From NCBI RefSeq assembly GCF_023330685.1, contig NZ_CP097128.1, forward strand, positions 2,294,001 through 2,358,000: DNA of 64,000 nucleotides. Reading direction: 5' to 3'. The stretch is from Conexibacter sp. DBS9H8. Its GTDB lineage: Bacteria; Actinomycetota; Thermoleophilia; Solirubrobacterales; Solirubrobacteraceae. The notes below the pieces were generated by a model. That model was not told where the DNA came from and searched no databases. It saw only the letters and a program-made list of their open reading frames with translations. The position numbers and the translations under genes are program-made. Shown here in pieces: positions 57,398 to 64,000 of the stretch (positions within the stretch are counted from its first letter, which is position 1; each line of letters starts with the position of its first letter).

Positions 57398-59941
57398 ATG
57401 GCCGTTCTCGAGCACACCGCGCCGGCCCCCAGCGCGACGGAGGCACCGGAGGGCCCTGAGTATGAGATCGTTCCGGTCCGGCCCGAGCAGGTGATCGAAC
57501 TTGAGCGCGCGCTCGGGATCTCCCACGTACTCGCTCAGACGCTCCTGCGACGGGGATTCGCCGAGCCGGCCGAGGCCCGGGCGTTCCTCGAACCGCGTGA
57601 GCGTCACTCCCCGGACGGTTTTGCGGGGCTCGGTGAGGTGGTCGCCCGGATCGAGGCGCACCGTGCCCGGCACAGCCGGATCGTCGTCCACGGCGACTAT
57701 GACGTCGACGGGGTGTGCGCGACCGCCGTGCTTGTCCGCGCCCTCCGCTCGCTCGGTGCGAACTGCCACTGGTATCTGCCCAGCCGCACCGAGGATGGCT
57801 ACGGCCTCGCCGCGAGCACCGTCGACCGGCTTGCCCGGCTGGGTACCGGACTGCTGATCACCGTCGACTGTGGCATCACCGCCGTGGAGGAGGTCGCCCG
57901 AGCACAGGCCGCCGGGGTCGAGGTGATCGTCACCGATCACCATCAGCCCCGGGCCGACGGACACCTGCCGGACGCGCCGATCGTCCACCCGGGGGTCTGC
58001 GGCTACCCGTTCGGAGCACTGTGTGGGACCGCGGTTGCCCACAAGGTCGCCGAGGCGCTCGGAGCGCCGACGGTCGTCGAGGACATTGAGCTCGTCGCCC
58101 TCGCGACGGTCGCCGACCTCGTCCCCCTCCGCGGCGAGAACCGCCGAATCGTCCGCGAAGGACTCGCCGCGATCGCCAACACCACCCGGCCCGGTCTTCG
58201 CGCGCTGATGGACGTCTCGCGCACCGACCCGTCAGGACTCGACGCCGGCGCGCTCGGCTTCCGGCTCGCTCCCCGGATCAACGCGGCTGGCCGGCTCGGG
58301 CGCCCAGACGCCGCTCTTGAGCTGCTGCTCACCGACGATCCGTCGCGAGCTGAGACGATCGCCCGCGAGCTGGACCGGATCAACCTCGAACGTCGGGCCG
58401 TCGAGCAGCGGATCACCTGGGAGGCGGAGGCGCTCGCCCTCCACCAGGGGACCCGCCCGTTCTACGTTCTCGCCGGAGCGGGCTGGCACCCCGGGGTCGT
58501 CGGCATCGTCGCCTCGCGGATCGTCGAGCGTCTGCACCGCCCGGCCGTGGTGATCGGGCTCGACGCGCAGGACCCGAGCCGTCCAGGCCACGGCTCGGGG
58601 CGATCGATCCCCGGCTTCGATCTCCTCGGTGCCCTGACCGCGGCCGCGCCGGAGCTGATCACCTACGGCGGACATGCCGCCGCCGCCGGGCTCACGGTCG
58701 CCCCCGACCGGATCGATGCGCTCCGCGACCTCCTCGAGGCCCACGCCGCGATCGAACTCACCCCGGACCTGCTCGCCCGCCGCGAGCGGGTGGATGCGAT
58801 CGTGTCGGGCCCGGACCTCACGCTCGAGACCGCCGAGGAGCTCGCCCGCCTCGAACCGTGCGGCATCGGCAATCCGGCCCCCCGTCTGCTCGTGCCCGGC
58901 GCCCGGTTTGTCGATATTCGCGGCATGTCCGAGAACCGGCACGCCCGCTTCAGCGTTCTCTCCGGAGGGGCTCGGGTCGCCGCGGTCAGCTTCGGCTGTG
59001 AGGGCATGCTGCCCGCCGGCGGAGACGGCCGCCCGGTGAACGCGAGCGTCCGCCTCGAACGGAACGTGTGGCAGGGCCGCGTCGAGGCACGGCTCACTCT
59101 CTCCAGCGCCGCGCCGGTCACGCCGGCGCCGATCGAGGTGCTCGACGCCGTCGCCCCGGACGCCTACCTGCGCGTCGCCGTCGCGACGATTGCCGCAGGC
59201 CCAGAGCCGGCTGTCAGCGCGGACCGAGGGGACACCGCCGGTGTGCGCACCGGGGCCGGACCAAGCCGGACGGTGATCGACGGCCGCGGACGCGGGCCGC
59301 TCGCCGTGCTGGCTGCGGCGCTCGCCGCCGCTGCCGAGCCGTCCGCCGGCAGCGGCGCCACAACGGCGGCGGACCCCGGCGGGGTGCTGGGGGTCTGTGC
59401 CTGCTCAGAGCGGCGCGTGGTCGGCCTCGCCGGACGGATCGGAGGCTGTGCCCTGATCGGCTACCACGGGCTGGCCGTCGACCCATCCCAGGCGGACCGG
59501 TTCGCCCATATCGTCGCCATCGACCCGCCCGCCACCGCCGCCCACGCGGCGCTGCTCGCGCGGGGCCGGGGCTACCTCCATTTGGCATGGGGAGAACCTG
59601 AGATACGCTTCAGTGAGCAGATGCATGAGCTGGAGTACGGACTCCGTGCTTCGCTCGTGACCCTCTACCGGGCCCTGCAAGCCCAGGGGCGGGTCACCGG
59701 CGGGGAGCTCGAGCGACTGCTCCGTGGCGACGGAACGCATCCACGCCCCACCCGTCTGGCGGGCCGGCTGCTGAAAGTGCTCACGGAGCTTGAGCTCGTC
59801 AGCCTCGATCCGGAACTGCCGGCCGTGACGGTGGCCGACCCCCAGCCGACCCAGCTGGAGCGCTCCCCCGCCTTCCGGACCTACGACGCGATCTATCACG
59901 AGGGCCAGCGATTCCTGAGAACCACAACAGCCAGCCGGTGA
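57398..59941 (+). CDS. recJ: single-stranded DNA exonuclease RecJ, extended
   Basis: 847 residues. DHH motifs: VHGDYDVDGVCATA, VIVTDHHQPRADG, and DHHA1 block with GSGRSIPGFDLLGAL and YGGHAAAAGLTV; an OB domain follows (LVPGARFVDIRGMSENRHAR). It degrades single-stranded DNA 5' to 3' in repair and recombination. A ~250-residue C-terminal extension (from about 590) resembles that of Firmicutes RecJ, with a helical end and no catalytic motif. It overlaps rel by 4 bp and occupies the position where apt lies in most Actinomycetota. Confidence 0.93.
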   Translation: MAVLEHTAPAPSATEAPEGPEYEIVPVRPEQVIELERALGISHVLAQTLLRRGFAEPAEARAFLEPRERHSPDGFAGLGEVVARIEAHRARHSRIVVHGDYDVDGVCATAVLVRALRSLGANCHWYLPSRTEDGYGLAASTVDRLARLGTGLLITVDCGITAVEEVARAQAAGVEVIVTDHHQPRADGHLPDAPIVHPGVCGYPFGALCGTAVAHKVAEALGAPTVVEDIELVALATVADLVPLRGENRRIVREGLAAIANTTRPGLRALMDVSRTDPSGLDAGALGFRLAPRINAAGRLGRPDAALELLLTDDPSRAETIARELDRINLERRAVEQRITWEAEALALHQGTRPFYVLAGAGWHPGVVGIVASRIVERLHRPAVVIGLDAQDPSRPGHGSGRSIPGFDLLGALTAAAPELITYGGHAAAAGLTVAPDRIDALRDLLEAHAAIELTPDLLARRERVDAIVSGPDLTLETAEELARLEPCGIGNPAPRLLVPGARFVDIRGMSENRHARFSVLSGGARVAAVSFGCEGMLPAGGDGRPVNASVRLERNVWQGRVEARLTLSSAAPVTPAPIEVLDAVAPDAYLRVAVATIAAGPEPAVSADRGDTAGVRTGAGPSRTVIDGRGRGPLAVLAAALAAAAEPSAGSGATTAADPGGVLGVCACSERRVVGLAGRIGGCALIGYHGLAVDPSQADRFAHIVAIDPPATAAHAALLARGRGYLHLAWGEPEIRFSEQMHELEYGLRASLVTLYRALQAQGRVTGGELERLLRGDGTHPRPTRLAGRLLKVLTELELVSLDPELPAVTVADPQPTQLERSPAFRTYDAIYHEGQRFLRTTTASR

Positions 59942-62241
59942 CCGACTCGACCGCCTCCCGGCGGGCCGGGAACGCCGGCGCGGGCACGGTGGCGGTTGCC
60001 GACGCCGCCCACCAGGAGCTGCTGGCCGACTTGTTCGCCGTGGTGGAGGAGCACGCTGACAGCACGGCGATCGCGATCGACCGCGCCCGGGTCGCCGACG
60101 CCTTCGACTATGCCTGCGCCCACCACGCCGACCAGTTCCGCCGCTCGGGTGAGGAGTTCATCGTCCATCCGGTGTCGGTCGCCAAGATCTGTGCGGGGAT
60201 GCGGCTCGACACCGAGACCCTATGCGCCGCTCTGCTGCATGACACGGTGGAGGACACTGCCGCCTCGCTCGACGAAATCCGAGCCCAGTTCGGGGAGGAG
60301 ATCGCCGGTCTCGTCGATGGTGTGACCAAGCTCACCGGGCTCACCTTCAAATCCCGGGATGAGGCCCAGGCCGAGAACTACCGCAAGATGATGGTTGCGA
60401 TGGCGGCGGACATCCGCGTCATCCTGATCAAGCTCGCCGACCGGCTGCACAACATGCGCACGATCGGCGCGATGAGCAAGCAGAAGCAGATCGAGAAGTC
60501 GCGCGAGACCCTCGACATCTACGCGCCGATCGCCCACCGGCTCGGCATCCATGCGATCAAGTGGGAGCTGGAGGACCTCGCCTTCCAAACGCTGCACCCG
60601 CGCAAGTACAACGAGATCAAGAGCATGGTCGCCCAGCAGCGCGAGGACCGCGAGCGTTACGTCAGTGAGGCGGGTGCCTACGTGCAGTCGGAGCTGGCAA
60701 CCGTCGGGATCGGCGCGGAGATCTCGGGGCGGGCCAAGCACTTCTACTCGATCTATTCGAAGATGACCAAGAAGGGTCGCGAGTTCAATGAGATCTATGA
60801 CCTGACGGCCATGCGGGTGATCGTCGGATCGGTCAAGGACTGCTACGGAGCCGTCGGGGTGATCCACTCGCTGTGGAAGCCGCTCCCGGGGCGCTTCAAG
60901 GACTACATCGCGATGCCGAAGTTCAACATGTACCAGTCGTTGCACACGACGGTCGTCGGACCCGAGGGCCGGCCGCTGGAGATCCAGATCCGCACGCGCG
61001 AGATGCACGACCTCGCCGAGCTCGGGATTGCCGCGCACTGGATGTACAAGGAGGACCCAAAGACCGGGCGGGGCCCCAACTCCGGTTCGGCGCTGCGGGA
61101 CCCCGACGGCAAGCTCAAGTGGCTGCGCTCGCTCGTGGAGTGGCAGCGTGACCTCGCCGACTCCAAGGAGTTCGTCGAGACCCTCAAGGTCGACCTGTTC
61201 GAGGACGAGGTGTTCGTCTTCACGCCCAAGGGCGAGGTCAAGTCCCTCGCGGCGGGCGCGACGCCGCTGGACTTCGCCTATGAGATCCACACCGATGTCG
61301 GGCACCGGTGCGTCGGCGCGAAGGTGAACTCCAAGATCGTCCCGCTCTCCTACCAGCTGCGGTCGGGCGACATCTGTGAGGTGCTCACCTCCAAGCGCGA
61401 ACGTGGGCCCTCCCGGGACTGGCTCACCCTCGTCAAGACGACGCGGGCGCGCAACAAGATCCGAGACTGGTTCAAGGCTGAGAATCGCCGCGACACCGAG
61501 CACACCGGACGGGAGCTGCTCCAAGACGCCCTCCGCAAACAGGGCATGCCGGCCCAGAAGATCGTCGCCTCACCGCTGCTGGCGGGCGTGATCAACGAGA
61601 TGGGTTTCCGCAAGGGCGACGACTTCTACATCGCCCTCGGGGCGGGCAAGATCAAGTCGCAGGTCGTCCTCAACAAGATCATGCAACGACTCAAGGAGGG
61701 GGAGGCGGCCGAGGCCGAGCCGACGGCGGCGGATGACCTGCTGTCCACCCGCCGGCGGCGTGATCGGCCGACGACCTCGAGCTCGAAGTTCGGCATCGTC
61801 GTCGACGGGGTCGATGACGTCATGTTGCGGATCGCCAAGTGCTGTCGCCCGGTGCCCGGGGATGAGATCGTCGGCTACATCTCCCTTGGCCGCGGGATCA
61901 CCATCCACCGCGAGGACTGCCCGAACGTCGCCGTCCTCCGCAAGGATCCCGACCGGTTCACGCCCGTGGGCTGGGAGGGTGACTCCGAGACCTCCTTCCG
62001 CGTGGAGATCGAGGTACAGGGCTGGGATCGGCACCGTCTGCTCGAGGACATGTCCCGCACCTTCGCGGACGCCGGAATCAACATCCTCGACGGCCATATC
62101 ACCGTCAACCATCCGATGGTCCGCAACCGGTTCGTCGTCGAGGTCGGTGACACCCGAACCCTCGACCACGCGATCAACCGGCTGCGGAACATCGACGCCG
62201 TCTTTGATGCCTTCCGGGTGACCCCCGGCGCCGGGGCCTGA
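59938..62241 (+). CDS. rel: bifunctional (p)ppGpp synthetase/hydrolase Rel
   Basis: 767 residues, GTG start. HD hydrolase domain with HPVSVAKICAGMRLDTETLC and AALLHDTVEDT, LADRLHNMRT; synthetase domain with IYDLTAMRVIV and RFKDYIAMPKFNMYQSLHTTV (RxKD, the signature of bifunctional enzymes). The regulatory half has TGS (FTPKGEVKSLAAGATPLDFAY), a Cys-containing CCRPVPGDEIVGYIS and a C-terminal ACT domain. It sets the alarmone level in amino acid starvation. The gene ends the long rightward block and converges on the coupling-protein gene. Confidence 0.97.
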   Translation: MTDSTASRRAGNAGAGTVAVADAAHQELLADLFAVVEEHADSTAIAIDRARVADAFDYACAHHADQFRRSGEEFIVHPVSVAKICAGMRLDTETLCAALLHDTVEDTAASLDEIRAQFGEEIAGLVDGVTKLTGLTFKSRDEAQAENYRKMMVAMAADIRVILIKLADRLHNMRTIGAMSKQKQIEKSRETLDIYAPIAHRLGIHAIKWELEDLAFQTLHPRKYNEIKSMVAQQREDRERYVSEAGAYVQSELATVGIGAEISGRAKHFYSIYSKMTKKGREFNEIYDLTAMRVIVGSVKDCYGAVGVIHSLWKPLPGRFKDYIAMPKFNMYQSLHTTVVGPEGRPLEIQIRTREMHDLAELGIAAHWMYKEDPKTGRGPNSGSALRDPDGKLKWLRSLVEWQRDLADSKEFVETLKVDLFEDEVFVFTPKGEVKSLAAGATPLDFAYEIHTDVGHRCVGAKVNSKIVPLSYQLRSGDICEVLTSKRERGPSRDWLTLVKTTRARNKIRDWFKAENRRDTEHTGRELLQDALRKQGMPAQKIVASPLLAGVINEMGFRKGDDFYIALGAGKIKSQVVLNKIMQRLKEGEAAEAEPTAADDLLSTRRRRDRPTTSSSKFGIVVDGVDDVMLRIAKCCRPVPGDEIVGYISLGRGITIHREDCPNVAVLRKDPDRFTPVGWEGDSETSFRVEIEVQGWDRHRLLEDMSRTFADAGINILDGHITVNHPMVRNRFVVEVGDTRTLDHAINRLRNIDAVFDAFRVTPGAGA

Positions 62242-62307
62242 CCCGGACGCCACTCGGCCCCAGCCGGACGCCGACGCCGGGGCGCACGCGAACGCCCGCG
62301 AGCCGCC

Positions 62308-63825
62308 TCAGTCGCCCCGGGCATGATCCCGGGCGGTCCCGGTGCGGCGGTCCCCGCCGCCGGAGCGGTCGACACCGGGCACCGCGAGCCGGGCGATCCG
62401 CGTGAGGCGGCTCGCCGGCTCGGGCACCTTGGTGATGACGACCGCCTCACCGGTCTGGAGGTCCTGGATCGTCCCCGCTTCGATCTGGGGTCGGCGCACC
62501 GGCCGCACGGTGATCCGCACCTCCCCGGGCGCGGCGAAGCGACCCGCGGGCCGACTCACACTCTCCTCCCAGTGCTCGCGCGTTCCCGTCAGTTCGGCGA
62601 CCGCTCGCGCGGACTCCCCGACGTCCTGACGGTGAGCGATCTTGACCGCCGTCGACCCGAGCACCTGGTGACGGAACCCGCGCGCGACCCGGTCCAGGTC
62701 GGCGAGCTCCTGGGTCGCGAGGATGACGCTCACCCCGGCGGAGCGTCCACGCGCGATCAGGCCGAGGACCTGATCGCCGCGCAGCCCGGAGAACTCGTCG
62801 ATGGCGACCGTCGCGGGCGGGGCCGTGTGCCCGCTCCGCTCGCGCGCGCCAGCGGCGCTGATCAGGTCCTGCAGGGCAAGCGTGCCGACCTGGGCGGCGA
62901 GGCCACCGTACGCGCTCGCATTGAGGCTGAAGAGGACGACCACGCCACCGCCGAGGGCGTCACGGAGGTCGATCCCCGCCTGCTCCGGGCCGGGGCTCAA
63001 CAGTGGTCCGAGGTGGGATTCGCTGATCACTGCGAGCCGTGACTGGAGTCCGCGGACGGCGCTGAGCTGATCGGGGGCGAGACTGCGGAGGTAGTCGTCG
63101 ATCTTGGCAGCCCGGTGAGCCGGGAGTCCCCGCGACGCCTCGGCGAGGCGGCGCGGATCGAGGAGTTCGACGACACGCGGTAGCGTTGCGGGCGTGTTCG
63201 GCGCGCTCGCGGCGTGAACCTGGAGGGCGAGCTGCAGGTACCGTTCGGCCGCGCGCAGGTAGTGGGGTTCTGAGAAACGTTCGGTCCCGATCAGGCGGTC
63301 CTTGAGCTCGGTCGGGTTTCCGTGCGCGAGCGGGTTCCAGCGCTCGCTGCCATCGAGGCTCCACACCCGCAGCGACCGCCCGGCGGCGCGAGCGGACGCT
63401 GACAGCGTGCCGGCGAGCTCACCAGACCCCTTGAGATCGATCGCGACGACCCCCCGGCCGGCGTGAATCTGCTGGGTGAGGATCGTCGTCAGCGTCGTCG
63501 ACTTTCCCGACCCGCTCGCGCCGAGGATGAGCGCGTGGGCACCGAGCTGGGCCTCCTCAAGGGTGACGGGCTCACCCCACCCGTCGGCACCGAGCGTGAC
63601 GCGCGTCCCACGCGTGTCTGGGCTGAGCGCTCGGCCCCCGATGGCCCGTTCCCGGGCGGCCCGAGCGACCCAGGCGACCGACACGATTCCGGCGAGAAGC
63701 GCAAGCGACACCGGGGTCGGGAACGCAGCGATGACGAGCACCGGCGCCAACCAGCGCAGCCACGGTCGCCGGGGCCGGGTCGGGTCGGAACCTGCCCGGA
63801 GCCGGAGGCGCTCGCGGTCGGTCAT
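62308..63825 (-). CDS. VirD4/TraD-like type IV coupling ATPase
   Basis: 505 residues. Two hydrophobic segments at about 24-50 anchor the N-terminus. The ATPase core has Walker A ILGASGSGKSTTLTTI, Walker B in TVAIDEFSGL, and the TQE motif in SVILATQELADLDRVA. This pattern matches type IV coupling proteins and TraG/HerA-like conjugation ATPases that drive DNA to a transfer channel. A partial gene overlaps its start (ATGA). No relaxase, integrase or att site is visible before the window ends. Confidence 0.8.
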   Translation of the reverse strand: MTDRERLRLRAGSDPTRPRRPWLRWLAPVLVIAAFPTPVSLALLAGIVSVAWVARAARERAIGGRALSPDTRGTRVTLGADGWGEPVTLEEAQLGAHALILGASGSGKSTTLTTILTQQIHAGRGVVAIDLKGSGELAGTLSASARAAGRSLRVWSLDGSERWNPLAHGNPTELKDRLIGTERFSEPHYLRAAERYLQLALQVHAASAPNTPATLPRVVELLDPRRLAEASRGLPAHRAAKIDDYLRSLAPDQLSAVRGLQSRLAVISESHLGPLLSPGPEQAGIDLRDALGGGVVVLFSLNASAYGGLAAQVGTLALQDLISAAGARERSGHTAPPATVAIDEFSGLRGDQVLGLIARGRSAGVSVILATQELADLDRVARGFRHQVLGSTAVKIAHRQDVGESARAVAELTGTREHWEESVSRPAGRFAAPGEVRITVRPVRRPQIEAGTIQDLQTGEAVVITKVPEPASRLTRIARLAVPGVDRSGGGDRRTGTARDHARGD

Positions 63826-64000
63826 CGTGCCCGCTCCGTCTCGCGGGGAGCTCGGGCGCGAGCCGGCGGCCGTCCACGGCCGTCGTTCGGGTCGACGCCC
63901 CCAATGCCGGCTCGCCCGATCCGCCGGACGCTGACACGATCGGCGATGCCCGCCCGGGCGGCGGCGGCGGCGACCTGGTCCCCGATCCGCGGGTCGGCGA
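63822..64000 (-). CDS. C-terminal part of an unidentified gene
   Basis: About 59 codons run from the right edge to TGA 63824-63822, which overlaps the coupling-protein start in ATGA. The visible end contains RIGDQVAAAAARAGIADR and a basic Pro/Arg tail. The tight coupling suggests the same operon as the VirD4-like ATPase. No family assignment is possible from this piece. Confidence 0.45.
   Translation of the reverse strand, partial: ADPRIGDQVAAAAARAGIADRVSVRRIGRAGIGGVDPNDGRGRPPARARAPRETERAR

Noticed and set aside
1..64000. CRISPR arrays, insertion sequences, prophage or defence genes
   Set aside because: No regularly spaced direct repeats, transposase, integrase or known defence domain was found. 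The only tandem DNA repeats are the coding 69-bp units at 26928 and the G-rich tract at 3854.

Overview
The window is very GC-rich, densely coded chromosomal DNA with short intergenic gaps and many 4-bp (ATGA) gene overlaps. The gene content points to the Actinomycetota: a pdxS-pdxT / yebC / ruvC-ruvA-ruvB / secDF / recJ / rel order, an Rv1264-like adenylate cyclase, a PknB-type kinase, Thr/Ser-rich lipoproteins and a bifunctional Rel. A System I (Ccm) cytochrome c pathway and a fused SecDF suggest a deep-branching, free-living and probably aerobic lineage such as the Thermoleophilia. That placement is inference; no rRNA gene lies in the window.

Layout. 0-4.4 kb: a double zinc-ribbon membrane protein, an ABC exporter, a methyltransferase, a DUF2256-like protein, tRNA-Gly(CCC) and a small membrane protein, ending in two related hairpins. 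4.5-9.8 kb: map, a CcmG/TlpA-like thioredoxin with ccmH, then rlmH, a potassium-channel-like protein and argS in one leftward operon. 9.7-14.7 kb: an M48 protease, a phosphoesterase, a lipoprotein, a Ser/Thr kinase and a poorly coded stretch with two small Cys-bearing ORFs. 14.9-18.3 kb: ccmE, ccmF, a ccmI-like gene and secG. 18.4-22.0 kb: a three-gene signalling operon (hybrid histidine kinase, HD-GYP, response regulator). 22-27.4 kb: a low-complexity membrane protein, an aldehyde dehydrogenase, lon, and a tandem-repeat protein divergent from lon. 27.4-33.3 kb: a complete pyruvate dehydrogenase operon, aceE-aceF-lpd. 33.3-39.5 kb: esterase, amidase, a secreted protein, a membrane HD-GYP protein and a DEAD-box helicase. 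39.7-46 kb: tRNA-Met/Ile(CAT), an RpiR regulator, a thioesterase, pdxST, a DUF4232-like lipoprotein and a phosphohexomutase. 46-62.2 kb: yebC, a lipid-anchored FKBP, the adenylate cyclase, two glycosyltransferase-type genes, ruvCAB, a zinc-ribbon/PAS protein, secDF, a GlsB-like protein, recJ and rel. 62.3-64 kb: a leftward type IV coupling-protein-like ATPase and the end of a further gene, possibly the edge of an integrated element.

Shared themes. Cytochrome c maturation is split over two loci (5.3 and 14.9 kb), and CcmE has a Cys (CxxxY) in place of the usual heme-binding His. c-di-GMP breakdown by HD-GYP proteins appears twice, cAMP synthesis once and (p)ppGpp once. Translation looks largely leaderless: many start codons sit 6-8 nt downstream of a TAnnnT -10 hexamer, and several divergent gene pairs share one overlapping bidirectional -10 element. 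Two housekeeping proteins have altered signature motifs: ArgRS lacks both histidines of the HIGH motif, and the channel lacks the GYG selectivity filter. I found no CRISPR array, insertion sequence, prophage or defence locus. The strongest candidates for something undescribed are the bidirectional leaderless promoters, the HDVLAAEEF-repeat protein facing lon, and the zinc-ribbon/PAS gene that occupies the usual yajC position.
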